Source: DASRIA01 sp963816975 (lineage in GTDB: Bacteria > Actinomycetota > Thermoleophilia > Solirubrobacterales > JBBDJG01). From it: a DNA stretch of 64,000 bases. Shown here piece after piece: positions 1 to 11,717 of this stretch; within the stretch, counting starts at the first letter, position 1; each line of letters begins with the position of its first letter. The position numbers were made by a program, and so were the translations under genes. The DNA is taken from assembly GCA_963816975.1 (NCBI GenBank), contig CAWFMD010000004.1, forward strand, positions 124,001-188,000, given 5' to 3'. The notes below the pieces were generated by a model. That model had not been told where the DNA came from. It ran no database searches and was given only the letters and a program-made list of their open reading frames with translations.

Positions 1-1576
1 CCTCGCGCATCGCGTCCTCGACCTCGGCATCCGCATCGACGCGCATGCCGCGGGCGCCGAACGCCTCGGCCAGCTTCACCCAGTCGGGGCTCGAGCCCAT
101 GTGGACGGAGCTGTAGCGCTTGTCCCAGAACAGCTCCTGCCACTGGCGCACCATCCCCAGGTATCCGTTGTTCATGATGAAGACCTTCACGTCGATGTCG
201 TGCTCGACGGCGGTCGCCAGCTCCTGGCAGGTCATCACCAGGCTGCCGTCGCCGGCCACGCAGACGACCAGTTCGTCCGGCTTCGCCACCTTCGCGCCGA
301 TTGCCGACGGAAGCCCGAAGCCCATCGTGCCGAGTCCGCCGGAGTTGATCCAGCGGCGCGGCTTGGAGAAGTGGAAGTGCTGCGCGGTCCACATCTGGTG
401 CTGGCCGACGTCCGAGGTCAGGATCGCGTCGCCGCCCGTGACCGCGTACAGCGCCTGCACCATGCGCTGCGGCGGGATGTCGCCGTCCTGCGAGCCCTCG
501 AACTTCAGCGGCCACTCGTCCTGCCAGCGGCGCAGCTGCGCCCACCAGTCGTCCATGCGGGCGCGGTCGGCCTCGAGCGCACGGTACTCGGCCGTGAGCT
601 TCGGCAGGATCCGCTTCGAGTCTCCGACGATCGGGATGTGGGCCGGAACGTTCTTGGAGATCTCGGCCGGGTCGATGTCGATGTGGACGAACTTCGCGCG
701 CGGGGCGAACTCCGCGAGCTTGCCCGTGATGCGATCGTCGAAGCGCGCGCCGATCGCGACGATCAGGTCCGCCTGGTCCATGGCGTAGTTCGCGGTCCGC
801 GTGCCGTGCATGCCCAGCATCCCGAGCCACTGGTCGTGCGGCGCCGGGAAGGCGCCGAGGCCCATCAGCGTGCACGTGACCGGGAAGCCCCCCGTCACCA
901 CCAGCTCGGTCAGCTCCTCCGCGGCGTTGCCGTTCACGACCCCACCGCCCGCGTAGATGATCGGGCGGTTTGCGTTGGCGAGCGCCTTCGCGGCGAGCCT
1001 GATCTGCTTGGCGTTGCCTTCGACGAAGTTCTTGTAGCCGGGCAGGTCGACCTTCTGCGCCTCGCTCGGGTCGTAGGGGATGTCCGCGCGGGAGAGATCC
1101 TGCGGGACATCGACGAGCACCGGCCCCGGTCGCCCGGAGCGCGCGACATGGAAGGCCTCGTGGATCATGTGCGGGATCTCGCGCGGGTCGAGCACCTGGA
1201 AGGAGTGCTTGATCACGGGCATCGTGATCCCCATCACATCGGCCTCCTGGAAGCCATCGGTCCCGATCAGGTCGGTCCTCACCTGACCGGTGATGAACAC
1301 GGTCGGCACGGAGTCGAGCATCGCGTCCGCGATCGGGGTGACGAGGTTGGTCGCACCCGGGCCCGAGGTCGCGAGCGCGACGCCGACGCGGCCGGAGGCC
1401 TTCGCATAGCCCTCCGCGGCGTGGCCCGCGCCCTGCTCGTGACGGCACAGGATGCTGCGGATGCCGGCGTCGTAGAGCGCGTCGTAGGTGGGCAGGTTCG
1501 CTCCGCCGGGGATGCCGAATACCGCTTCGACACCCTCCGCCTTGAGACATTCCATCATCGCGTCGACTGCTCGCAT
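1..1576 (-). CDS. ilvB: acetolactate synthase large subunit, C-terminus off window
   Basis: ThDP-dependent enzyme that condenses two pyruvates, or pyruvate with 2-oxobutyrate, as the first common step of branched-chain amino acid synthesis. Reading the minus strand from ATG 1576 gives MRAVDAMMECLKAEG, then FGIPGG, CRHEQGAGHAAEGYAK with the catalytic Glu that activates ThDP, and ATSGPGATNLVTPIADA, all typical of the N-terminal ThDP-binding domain. A strong Shine-Dalgarno (AAAGGAGG) sits seven bases before the start. About 525 codons are inside the window and the frame stays open to base 1, so the last 50 or so residues and any ilvN partner lie to the left. Biosynthetic AHAS is preferred over catabolic ALS from the overall motif pattern; that distinction is inference. 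Confidence 0.93.
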   Translation of the reverse strand, partial: MRAVDAMMECLKAEGVEAVFGIPGGANLPTYDALYDAGIRSILCRHEQGAGHAAEGYAKASGRVGVALATSGPGATNLVTPIADAMLDSVPTVFITGQVRTDLIGTDGFQEADVMGITMPVIKHSFQVLDPREIPHMIHEAFHVARSGRPGPVLVDVPQDLSRADIPYDPSEAQKVDLPGYKNFVEGNAKQIRLAAKALANANRPIIYAGGGVVNGNAAEELTELVVTGGFPVTCTLMGLGAFPAPHDQWLGMLGMHGTRTANYAMDQADLIVAIGARFDDRITGKLAEFAPRAKFVHIDIDPAEISKNVPAHIPIVGDSKRILPKLTAEYRALEADRARMDDWWAQLRRWQDEWPLKFEGSQDGDIPPQRMVQALYAVTGGDAILTSDVGQHQMWTAQHFHFSKPRRWINSGGLGTMGFGLPSAIGAKVAKPDELVVCVAGDGSLVMTCQELATAVEHDIDVKVFIMNNGYLGMVRQWQELFWDKRYSSVHMGSSPDWVKLAEAFGARGMRVDADAEVEDAMRE

Positions 1577-1651
1577 GGCACCCTCCTTTCGTAACGTCGG
1601 GCCTGCCGCCGTTGTTCTGGACAAACGGGAAAATCCCCGCAAAACGGGCAA

Positions 1652-1685
1652 AGAAAGCGCATCACGCCCCCGCGCGCCCGTGATG
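1652..1685 (-). terminator. possible intrinsic terminator between the zinc-ribbon gene and ilvB
   Basis: On the minus strand a 7-bp stem CATCACG/CGTGATG (1679-1685 with 1660-1666) encloses a GC-rich loop and is followed by TTTCTTT. The stem is short and the T tract interrupted, so this is a weak candidate. If real, ilvB needs its own promoter within about 80 bases. Confidence 0.33.
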
Positions 1686-1745
1686 GGCGAGTGTACCACC
1701 GGCGATTTGCCCCTCAGCGCAGGCAAAACCCGCCCCGCCTGTCGG

Positions 1746-2036
1746 TCAGGGCGCGCGGGCCGGGGGCACGACCTGCGCGGGCTCGGGCCAGTCCATGTCC
1801 TCGCCGCACACCGTGCACACCTGGTCCGAGATCGGCCGGATCGAGCCGCAGCGCGGGCAGCGGCGGCGCGGCTCCTGACCCTCCCACCGATACAGGAGCG
1901 CGGCGATCAGCCCGATTCCCGGCAATGACACGCCGATCAGGAACCACACGAGGAACGAGCTGCCCTTGATCTTGCCGACGATCCCGGCCGCGAGGCCGAA
2001 ACAGAAGGCGATCACGATCAACGCCCCGCCGGTCAC
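1746..2036 (-). CDS. small membrane protein with C-terminal zinc ribbon
   Basis: 96 residues. Two hydrophobic segments (roughly residues 4-20 and 27-47) are followed by a charged linker and a rubredoxin-like zinc ribbon with two CxxC pairs, CPRCG and CTVCG, at about residues 60-77. The start lies one base past the gatB stop, so it is probably cotranscribed with gatCAB. Proteins of this layout usually place the ribbon in the cytoplasm beside a membrane hairpin. I do not recognise a function; no catalytic motif is visible. Confidence 0.72.
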   Translation of the reverse strand: MTGGALIVIAFCFGLAAGIVGKIKGSSFLVWFLIGVSLPGIGLIAALLYRWEGQEPRRRCPRCGSIRPISDQVCTVCGEDMDWPEPAQVVPPARAP

Positions 2037-2037
2037 G

Positions 2038-4940
<2,903 letters not shown>

Positions 4941-4944
<4 letters not shown>

Positions 4945-5225
4945 TGGCCCGGACTCGGTACCCGGAATCCGGCGGCAGACGCATCCGGCGCGGCCTCCAG
5001 GGCGCGCTCCACGGGCCAGCTCTCGCGGGGCTCGTCGGCGCGCATCACATTGTCGACCTCGATCACGTGCGAGGTGGGCGCCACGCCGTCCAGGTCGAGC
5101 TCGGAGATCTTCTCGATGTGGTCCAGCACCGTGGACAGCTCGCGCGACATGCGGTCGATCTCGTCCTCTGAAAGCCGCAGGCGCGCGAGGCGCGCGACGT
5201 GCAACACCTGTTCGCGGGAGATCAT
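4941..5225 (-). CDS. gatC: Asp-tRNA(Asn)/Glu-tRNA(Gln) amidotransferase subunit C
   Basis: 94-residue stabilising subunit that wraps GatA and GatB. Start at ATG 5225 was preferred over an upstream in-frame codon because it gives the family N-terminus MISREQVLHVARLARL and the upstream region holds the cspA terminator. The helix LSEDEIDRMSRELSTVLDH and the segment VAPTSHV are typical. It heads the gatCAB operon, with four-base overlaps at both downstream junctions. Confidence 0.95.
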
Positions 5226-5244
5226 CGGTTGAAGGTTAACGTCG

Positions 5245-5276
5245 CAAAGAAAAGGCCCCTCGTTTCGGAGGGGCCC
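5245..5276 (-). terminator. intrinsic terminator after the cold-shock gene
   Basis: On the minus strand a perfect 8-bp stem GGCCCCTC/GAGGGGCC (5254-5261 with 5268-5275) and a 6-base loop are followed by TTTTCTTT. It lies 28 bases after the cold-shock stop codon and just ahead of gatC, separating the two transcription units. Confidence 0.85.
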
Positions 5277-5303
5277 CAAAGTGGCTTGTATCAGCCTCTT
5301 CTG

Positions 5304-5504
5304 TCAGACGAGCCTGACCTCCGCCGCCTGCAAGCCCTTAGGGCCCTCGGTGACTTCGAAGGAAACACGCTGCCCTTGCTCAAGCGACTTGTAACCGTCC
5401 TGGGCAATTTGAGAGAAGTGCACGAAGACATCGTCGCCTCCTTCGCGCTCGATGAACCCGAAGCCCTTCTCGTTGCTGAACCACTTCACGGTCCCCTCTG
5501 GCAC
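5304..5504 (-). CDS. cold-shock domain RNA chaperone
   Basis: 66-residue single CSD protein of the CspA family, which binds single-stranded nucleic acid and melts RNA structure. The GTG start at 5504 was chosen because it follows an AGGAGGGG Shine-Dalgarno and gives VPEGTVKWFSNEKGFGFI. RNP1 (KGFGFI) and RNP2 (VFVHFS) are intact. An intrinsic terminator follows directly, so it is monocistronic. Confidence 0.94.
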   Translation of the reverse strand: MPEGTVKWFSNEKGFGFIEREGGDDVFVHFSQIAQDGYKSLEQGQRVSFEVTEGPKGLQAAEVRLV

Positions 5505-5611
5505 TACCCCTCCTAGTACTTCCCGCAAGGCCCGAAGCGAGCCCCGAACCCTGCTTGCTTGATACGACGGGCGCAGCCTACATGAATGAGGAGCGGGAAT
5601 GAATGCCGTTG

Positions 5612-6256
5612 TTACGGGCGGTCGGGAGGCGGCGGCCGGGAGGTTTCCGCGCCTGGAGTGGACCGCACACCCGGGGGCGGCTCTTCGCCTGGAGGGGGCG
5701 CCGCCGCCGGGGGAGGCGACGCCTCGGCGGGGGGAGCGGACGGCGTGTCCTCGCTCGCCACCGTGGCGCGCAGCTGGTCGCGTGCCTCCTCGAAGGACGT
5801 GCCTTCCTCCTGCATGCTCTGCCAGCCGCCGTACGCGACCAGGCCGGCGCCGAGCAGTGCGAGCACGATGCCGAAGCGCAGGTCCACGACCTCGTTCGGC
5901 CCGGGCTGGAACACCATGCGCAGGAGCACCATCACGACGGCGCCGATGCCGAGTCCCGCGGTGATCGCGCTCGCGGCCACGGGTAGCGCGACGGTCCGGG
6001 CGGTCGCCGTCAGGACGGAAAGCGTGACCGCCGCGACCGCCGCCGCGAGGATCACGAGATTCGCGATCGTGCCGAAGAAGCCCTGACCGTCCCAGGCCTT
6101 GATGCCGGTGTCGACGCCCACCGCGTCGCCGAACTGCTCGATCAGGCCACCGAAGCCGGAGATCTCGTACCAGTTGAACGCGAACATGGCGACGAGCAGC
6201 ACCACGCCGCCGACGGCCGCCACCAACTCTCCGGTCCTGAGCTTGCTGAAGTCCAT
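5612..6256 (-). CDS. four-helix membrane protein with Pro/Ala-rich cytoplasmic tail
   Basis: 214 residues from ATG 6256 (MDFSKLRTGELVAAVGG), preceded by a GAGG motif. Four hydrophobic segments are visible at roughly residues 11-28, 62-85, 88-112 and 128-145. A low-complexity tail rich in Pro, Ala and Glu follows, with runs such as PPPAAAPPPGEEPPP. Acidic and aromatic residues lie between the first two helices. No enzymatic motif is seen. The layout resembles uncharacterised actinobacterial membrane proteins; function unknown. Confidence 0.75.
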   Translation of the reverse strand: MDFSKLRTGELVAAVGGVVLLVAMFAFNWYEISGFGGLIEQFGDAVGVDTGIKAWDGQGFFGTIANLVILAAAVAAVTLSVLTATARTVALPVAASAITAGLGIGAVVMVLLRMVFQPGPNEVVDLRFGIVLALLGAGLVAYGGWQSMQEEGTSFEEARDQLRATVASEDTPSAPPAEASPPPAAAPPPGEEPPPGVRSTPGAETSRPPPPDRP

Positions 6257-6290
6257 CGAATGCCTCCTCGGGTAGCCGCGGCCAATCTTG

Positions 6291-7133
6291 CTATACGGGT
6301 CGGACTGCACCGGAGGCTGCCGTCAGGGTGTTCCTGAGCAGCATGGCGATCGTCATCGGTCCCACGCCGCCGGGCACCGGAGTGATCGCGCGCGCGCGGG
6401 CGGACGCGGATGCGAAGTCCACGTCCCCGACGAGCCCCTCTGCCGTGCGGTTCATACCGACGTCGATCACCGTCGCGCCCTCCTTCACCATCTCACCCGT
6501 GACCAGGCGCGGCCGCCCCACCGCGGCCACCAGCACGTCCGCGCCGCGGCACACGTCCGGCAGGTCGCGCGTGCGCGAATGGCACATCGTGACGGTCGCG
6601 TTTCGGGCCAGCAGCAGCGCGGCCAGCGGCTTTCCGACCAGGTCGCTGCGGCCGACCACGACCGCGTGCGCGCCCTCCAGCGGTGTGTCGTACTCACGCA
6701 GCAGCTCGATCACGCCCGCGGGTGTCGCCGGCACCAGGCCGGCCCGGCCCTGCGCCAGCAGCCCGGCGTTGGTCGGTGTCAGCCCGTCGACGTCCTTGTC
6801 CGGGTCGACCGCCGCCGTGACGCGCCCCGCGTCGATCTGTGCGGGAACAGGCAGCTGCACGATGATGCCGCTGACCTCCGGGTCCGCGTTGAGCTGCGCG
6901 ATCACGTCGAGCACGTCCGCTTCGGACGTCGCGGCCGGCAGGTCGCGGCGGATCGATGCGATGCCGACCTCGCCGCACGCTTTGTGCTTGCCGCTCACGT
7001 AGACCTGCGACGCGGGGTCGTCGCCGACCAGCACCGTCGCGAGGCCGGGCGCCGTGCTCATCCGCGCGACCTCCTCCGCGACCTCGGCCCGCACGCGCGC
7101 CGCAACAGCCTTGCCGTCGATGATGGTCGCCAC
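6291..7133 (-). CDS. folD: bifunctional methylenetetrahydrofolate dehydrogenase / methenyl-THF cyclohydrolase
   Basis: Interconverts 5,10-methylene-THF, methenyl-THF and 10-formyl-THF with NADP. 280 residues from GTG 7133, giving VATIIDGKAVAA. The catalytic signature YVSGKHKACGEVGI carries the Tyr and Lys, followed by IIVQLPVPAQID and the dinucleotide-binding GRSDLVGKPLAALLL. The PGGVGPMTIAML signature lies near the C-terminus. The family PCTPxG motif reads PATPAG here, so Cys is replaced by Ala. The start lies 11 bases after the helicase stop, suggesting cotranscription. Confidence 0.95.
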   Translation of the reverse strand: MATIIDGKAVAARVRAEVAEEVARMSTAPGLATVLVGDDPASQVYVSGKHKACGEVGIASIRRDLPAATSEADVLDVIAQLNADPEVSGIIVQLPVPAQIDAGRVTAAVDPDKDVDGLTPTNAGLLAQGRAGLVPATPAGVIELLREYDTPLEGAHAVVVGRSDLVGKPLAALLLARNATVTMCHSRTRDLPDVCRGADVLVAAVGRPRLVTGEMVKEGATVIDVGMNRTAEGLVGDVDFASASARARAITPVPGGVGPMTIAMLLRNTLTAASGAVRPV

Positions 7134-7144
7134 CGCTGCGCGTC

Positions 7145-9356
7145 TCACCGGCTTCGCTTGAGCGGCGCGTAGTCCGCCATCAGCTGCCGCTCGGAGCCGT
7201 CTGCGGCGAATCGCACGGTCACCACCCCACCTCGCGCGGAGCCGATCACGACGCCCTCGCCGAAGGTCGCGTGCATCACATCGTCGCCCACGTGGAACGC
7301 CGGCGGCGCCTCCTGCGGCGCGGGTGAGCTGGTCGCCCACTGATCGGCCGGTGTGGCGCCGTCGCCGGTGACCAGCTCACCCGGCAGCTCGCCGAGGAAC
7401 CTGGACGGCATGTTGTACGAGCGCGAGCCGAACAGCGATCGCGTGCGCGCGTAGGTCAGATAGAGGAGCGACTCCGCGCGCGTGATTCCCACGTAGCACA
7501 GGCGGCGCTCCTCCTCGAGGTTGCCCTCGTCGATCGAGCGCGAGTGCGGGAACACGCCCTCCTCGCAGCCGATCATGAACACCGCCGGGTACTCGAGGCC
7601 CTTGGCGTTGTGCAGCGTCATCAGCGTGACGGTGCTGTCCGCGTCGCGCAGCGCGTCCTGCTCCGAGTACAGCGACAGCTGCTGGAGGAACTCGGCGAGC
7701 GCCGGGACGCCGGCCTCTCCCTCCCAGTTCGCGTCGAACTCGCGCGCGACGCCGACCAGCTCCTGGAGGTTCTCGACCCGGCCCTGGGCCTCGATCGTGC
7801 GCTCGGCCTCGAGCGCCTCGATGTAGCCGGTCTCCTCGAGCACGCTTTCCAGCAGGTCGCCCACCGACGAGTGCTCGGCCAGCTCGCGCAGCCGCTCGAC
7901 GATCGACGCGAAGCGGTCGAGCGCCTTGACCGCAGCCGGGCCGAGGCCGGGCACCAGCTCGGGTACTGCCGTGATCTCCATCACCGGCTCCCCCATCGTG
8001 TTCGCGTGCGCCAGCACGCGGGCCACGGTGGTCTGGCCGATCCCGCGCTTGGGCGAGTTCACGACGCGCCCGAACGAGACCGAGTCGCTCGGGTTCGTGA
8101 GCAGCGTGAGGTAGGCGAGCGCGTCCTTGATCTCGGCCCGCTCGTAGAACTTCGTGCCCCCGATCACCTGGTAGCTGACCCCGAATCGCACCAGCGTGTC
8201 CTCGAGCACGCGGCTCTGCGCATTGGTGCGGTAGAAGACCGCGATCTCGTCGCGCGAAATGCCCTCATCGTCCGACAGTCGCTCGATCTCGGAGGCGATG
8301 TAGCGGGCCTCAGCGTGCTCGTCCTCGAGCTCCGTGACGCGCACCGGCTCGCCCGCGCCGCGATCGGTCCACAGCTCCTTGGGCTTGCGGCCCGCGTTGT
8401 GCGAGACGACCGCGTTCGCCGTTGACAGGATGGTTTGGGTCGAGCGGTAGTTCTGCTCGAGCTTCACGACCTTGGCGCCCGGGAAGTCGCGCTCGAAGTC
8501 GAGGATGTTGTTGATGTCGGCCCCGCGAAAGCCGTAGATGCTCTGATCGTCGTCGCCCACCACGCACACGTTGCGCTGCTCACCGGCCAGCAGCTGCAGC
8601 AAGCGGTACTGCGCGTGGTTGGTGTCCTGGTACTCGTCGACCAGGATCCAGCGGAACGTGGCGCGGTAGCGGTCCGCGACGTCGGAGAACAGCTCCAGCA
8701 GGTTGACCGTGCGAAACAGCAGGTCGTCGAAGTCCATCGCGTTCATCTCGTGGATGCGCTTCTCGTAGAGCTCGTACACGTCGGCGGCGGTCTGCTCGAA
8801 GAAGGAGCTGACGCGCTCCCGGTGCGCAGACGCGTCCTCGAGCTGGTTCTTCGCGCGCGAGATCTGCGACTTGATCGCGCGCGGGGCGAACCGCTTGGGG
8901 TCGATGGACAGCTCGTTCAGGCAACGCCGCACGAGGCGCACCGAGTCGGCGTCGTCGTAGATCGTGAAGCGCTTCGTGTATCCCGAGCCGCTCGGCCTCG
9001 GCGCGCAGGATGCGGGCGCAGGCTGAGTGGAAGGTCATCACCCACATCACCCGCACGATGCGCCCCACGAGGCCCTCGACGCGATCGCGCATCTCCTGGG
9101 CGGCCTTGTTGGTGAACGTGATCGCGAGGATCTCCGACGGCTTGGCCTGGCCGGTCGCGACCAGGTGGGCCACGCGATGGGTCAGCACCCGGGTCTTCCC
9201 CGACCCGGCGCCGGCCAGCACCAGCAGCGGTCCGACGCCGTGCGTGACGGCCTGGCACTGCGGGGGGTTCAGGTGCTCGAGGAGCTCGTCCGCGCGCGAC
9301 GCCTGCTCCGCGCGCGGGCTCGTCGCGCTGTTCGCCGCGGGCGCTTCGGAGGGCAC
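7145..9356 (-). CDS. pcrA: UvrD/PcrA-type DNA helicase, one frameshift
   Basis: SF1A 3'-5' helicase of nucleotide excision repair and replication-fork processing. Walker A is AGAGSGKTRVL, followed by AITFTNKAAQEM, the DExx box VDEYQDTN and GDDDQSIYGFRGAD. Downstream motifs include YRSTQTIL and TLHNAKGLEYPAVF. The last 80 residues form a PcrA-type tail ending in a small beta domain (HATFGEGVVIG). The frame breaks at 8982-8984, a CCC run on the plus strand. Removing one base restores LGYTKRFTIYDDADS, the family consensus, giving 736 residues. The GTG start at 9356 is tentative because no clear ribosome site precedes it. Confidence 0.92.
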
Positions 9357-9363
9357 GCCGGCC

Positions 9364-10104
9364 CTACCCGCCGACCGGGCTCTGACCCTTGTCCCGGCGC
9401 AGTGGGCGAACCTCGGCGGCCTGCTGGTGCTTCTTCCCGGTCAGCTCCGCGAGCGCCTGCTCGAGCCGGCCGATGCGCTCGGCGAGGCCGTGCAGGGCGT
9501 CCGCGACCGGGTCGGGCAGGTGCAGCCAGTCCGTGTCGGGGCCTTCGGGCTTGCGGCCCTCCACTCGCACCGGATGTCCGGGAATGCCGACGACGGTCGT
9601 GTTCGGAGGCACATCGTGGATCACGACGGAGTTCGCTCCCACCTTCGCGCCGTGGCCGACGGTGATCGGCCCGAGCAGCTTGGCCCCGGCGCCGACCGTC
9701 ACGTTGTCCTCGACGGTCGGGTGGCGCTTGCCCGCCGCGAACCCGGTGCCGCCCAGCGTGACGCCCTGGAGCAGCGTCACGCGGTCCCCGATCTCGGCCG
9801 TCTCGCCGATCACGACACCGGTGCCGTGGTCCACGAACAGGTCCTCGCCGATCTTCGCGGCCGGATGGATCTCGATCCCGGTCGCGATCCGGCTGGCGTT
9901 GGACACCAGGCGGGGCAGGAGCGGGACCTCGGCGGAGTGCAGCGCGTGCGAGATCCGGTGGGCGAGGATCGCGTGCACGCCGGGGTAGGTGAGCAGGATC
10001 TCGAGCGTGCCGACGGTGCGCGCGGCGGGGTCGCGGTCGCGTGCCGCCGCGACGTCCTTGCGCAGCTCCTGTGCGACCCGGGCAATCGAGCGGAGGCCCC
10101 TCAT
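9364..10104 (-). CDS. cysE: serine O-acetyltransferase
   Basis: Transfers acetyl from acetyl-CoA to L-serine, making O-acetylserine for CysK. 246 residues. The helical N-terminal part (LEILLTYPGVHAILAHRISH) leads into a left-handed beta-helix of hexapeptide repeats, including the conserved IHPAAKIGEDLFVDHGTGVVIGE region and PTVEDNVTVGAGAKLLG. The ATG at 10104 overlaps the stop of the ThiF-like gene (ATGA). A C-terminal tail of about 40 residues with a predicted amphipathic helix extends past the core. It is the third gene of cysK, ThiF-like, cysE. Confidence 0.94.
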   Translation of the reverse strand: MRGLRSIARVAQELRKDVAAARDRDPAARTVGTLEILLTYPGVHAILAHRISHALHSAEVPLLPRLVSNASRIATGIEIHPAAKIGEDLFVDHGTGVVIGETAEIGDRVTLLQGVTLGGTGFAAGKRHPTVEDNVTVGAGAKLLGPITVGHGAKVGANSVVIHDVPPNTTVVGIPGHPVRVEGRKPEGPDTDWLHLPDPVADALHGLAERIGRLEQALAELTGKKHQQAAEVRPLRRDKGQSPVGG

Positions 10105-10640
10105 CGGATGCCCTCGGCCGACGGCACCCGCTCCACCAGGCGCCGGATCGCGAACCCGGCGGCGAGTGCCCCCGCGACGGTGCCGACATCGTCCGCCGCG
10201 ACGCGCTCGACACCGTGCTCTGAGCACGCCGCCGCGAGCTGCCCGGCGCGGTCGCCGGAGCAGTCGATCGCGATGTCGTGACCGATCACGATCGCGCCCG
10301 CGTTGGAGTCGTCGACGTCGACGGGATACGCCTCCGCCTGGACGTTCGGGTTGAGGACGCCGAGCTTCGCCACCACCGCCTCGGCGCGGTTGACACCGAC
10401 GTCGGGCGTGTACAGCGCGGACTGGGCGCAGAGGTCGCCGAGGGTGGTGGTCGCGCCATCGACGACCGCCACGTAACCGACGCCGCGCGAGGCCAGCTCG
10501 GCCGCCGCCGCGGACCCGGCGGCACAGGCGCCGATCACGATCGCGCGCGTGGCCTTCAGCCGCAGCTGGGCATCGACGCCGATCTGCTCGACCTGCGCCG
10601 AGTAGCGCTCCAGCTCGGTTTCGGAGAGATCTGCCGACAC
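10101..10640 (-). CDS. short ThiF/MoeB/HesA-family adenylyltransferase-like protein
   Basis: 179 residues from GTG 10640 (VSADLSETELERYSAQV). Family members adenylate the C-terminal glycine of ubiquitin-like sulfur carriers. The Rossmann half is recognisable: a glycine-rich loop IGACAAGSAAAAEL in place of the usual GxGGLG, VVDGATTTLGDLCAQ, and KLGVLNPNV. The protein ends soon after DIAIDCSGD, so the crossover loop with the catalytic Cys and the CxxC zinc pairs of full MoeB/ThiF are absent. It sits between cysK and cysE and overlaps cysE by four bases, implying a link to cysteine synthesis, but no sulfur-carrier gene is in the window. Activity is uncertain. Confidence 0.8.
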   Translation of the reverse strand: MSADLSETELERYSAQVEQIGVDAQLRLKATRAIVIGACAAGSAAAAELASRGVGYVAVVDGATTTLGDLCAQSALYTPDVGVNRAEAVVAKLGVLNPNVQAEAYPVDVDDSNAGAIVIGHDIAIDCSGDRAGQLAAACSEHGVERVAADDVGTVAGALAAGFAIRRLVERVPSAEGIR

Positions 10641-10678
10641 CCCACAAAGGGTACGCGACGGCCCCCCTGACTCTGCGG

Positions 10679-11620
10679 CTACGCAGCGAAGAACGGGGTC
10701 GAGACGTAGCGCTCGCCGGCGTCGCAGATGACGGTCACGATCCGCTTGCCCCTGAACTCGCGCCGGGCGGCCACCTGCAGCGAGGCCCACGTTGCCGCGC
10801 CTGCCGATATCCCGGCGGACACTCCCTCCCGCCGAGCCAGTGCGTGGGCCGTGTTGATCGCATCGTCGTCGGTGACGGGAATGATCTCGTCGATCACGTC
10901 GCGGTTCAGGATCGGGGGGACGAACCCGGCGCCGATGCCCTGGATGCGGTGCGGCCCCGGCGCCCCGCCCGACAGCACAGGTGAGGCCGCGGGCTCCACC
11001 GCCACGATCCGCACGTCCGGGTTGCGCTCCTTCAGCACCTCCCCGACTCCGGTGATCGTGCCGCCGGTGCCCACGGCGGCGACGAACGCGTCCACCCGTC
11101 CGTCGAGGTCCGACCAGATCTCTTCGGCCGTCGTGCGCCGGTGGATCTCGGGGTTGGCGGGGTTCTCGAACTGCTGCGGGACGAACGAGTTGTCGATCTC
11201 GCGGGCCAGGCGCATGGCCTCGTCGACCGCCTCGTGCATGCCGCCCATCGATTCGGTCACGACCGCCTCCGCGCCGTACATCCGCACCAGCGCCTCGCGC
11301 TCGCGGCTCATCCCCTGGGGCATCGTGAGGATGCACCGGTAGCCCTTCGCTGCGCACACGAACGCGAGCGCGATCCCCGTGTTGCCCGAGGTCGGCTCGA
11401 TCACGGTGGTCACGCCGGGCTCGATGCGGCCCTCGGCCTCGGCCGCGGCGATCATCGCCACGCCGATCCGATCCTTCACGGAGCCGGCCGGGTTGTAGGC
11501 CTCGAGCTTGCCGATCACCTCCGCCCCGAGCCCAGCGGTGAGGCGGGTGAGGCTGACCATCGGCGTGCGCCCCACCAGGTCGGAGACGTTCGCGGGAATT
11601 TCGATCCGCTTTCGGGACAT
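10679..11620 (-). CDS. cysK: cysteine synthase A (O-acetylserine sulfhydrylase)
   Basis: PLP enzyme that converts O-acetylserine and sulfide to cysteine. 313 residues from ATG 11620 (MSRKRIEIPANVSDLVGRTP). The PLP lysine lies in PAGSVKDRIG, the substrate loop is EPTSGNTGIALA, and the phosphate-binding loop is GTGGTITG. The C-terminal segment SAGISAGAATWASL is typical. It opens the cluster cysK, ThiF-like, cysE. Assignment to CysK rather than CysM or cystathionine beta-synthase rests on length and motif spacing. Confidence 0.94.
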   Translation of the reverse strand: MSRKRIEIPANVSDLVGRTPMVSLTRLTAGLGAEVIGKLEAYNPAGSVKDRIGVAMIAAAEAEGRIEPGVTTVIEPTSGNTGIALAFVCAAKGYRCILTMPQGMSREREALVRMYGAEAVVTESMGGMHEAVDEAMRLAREIDNSFVPQQFENPANPEIHRRTTAEEIWSDLDGRVDAFVAAVGTGGTITGVGEVLKERNPDVRIVAVEPAASPVLSGGAPGPHRIQGIGAGFVPPILNRDVIDEIIPVTDDDAINTAHALARREGVSAGISAGAATWASLQVAARREFRGKRIVTVICDAGERYVSTPFFAA

Positions 11621-11651
11621 TGGCCGCACGATACCCACTCCCGCCCCATGG

Positions 11652-11687
11652 AAAGAAGAAGGCCGGCCCGCGCAGCGGACCGGCCTT
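11652..11687 (-). terminator. intrinsic terminator between the secreted protein gene and cysK
   Basis: On the minus strand an 8-bp stem AAGGCCGG/CCGGCCTT (arms 11680-11687 and 11659-11666) is followed by CTTCTTTC. It lies 30 bases past the stop of the secreted-protein gene, ending that transcript before cysK. Confidence 0.75.
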
Positions 11688-11717
11688 CGAACCACCCCAG
11701 AAAGGGCGCCTACGTCG

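Noticed and set aside
101..1594. 497-codon plus-strand open frame opposite ilvB
   Set aside because: Antisense shadow of a GC-rich coding frame; its protein is His/Arg/Val-rich without domains, while the minus strand gives clear acetolactate synthase.
1577..1745. Leader peptide or T-box attenuator ahead of ilvB
   Set aside because: A short frame starting near 1684 has no run of Leu/Val/Ile codons and no T-box specifier or antiterminator could be drawn.
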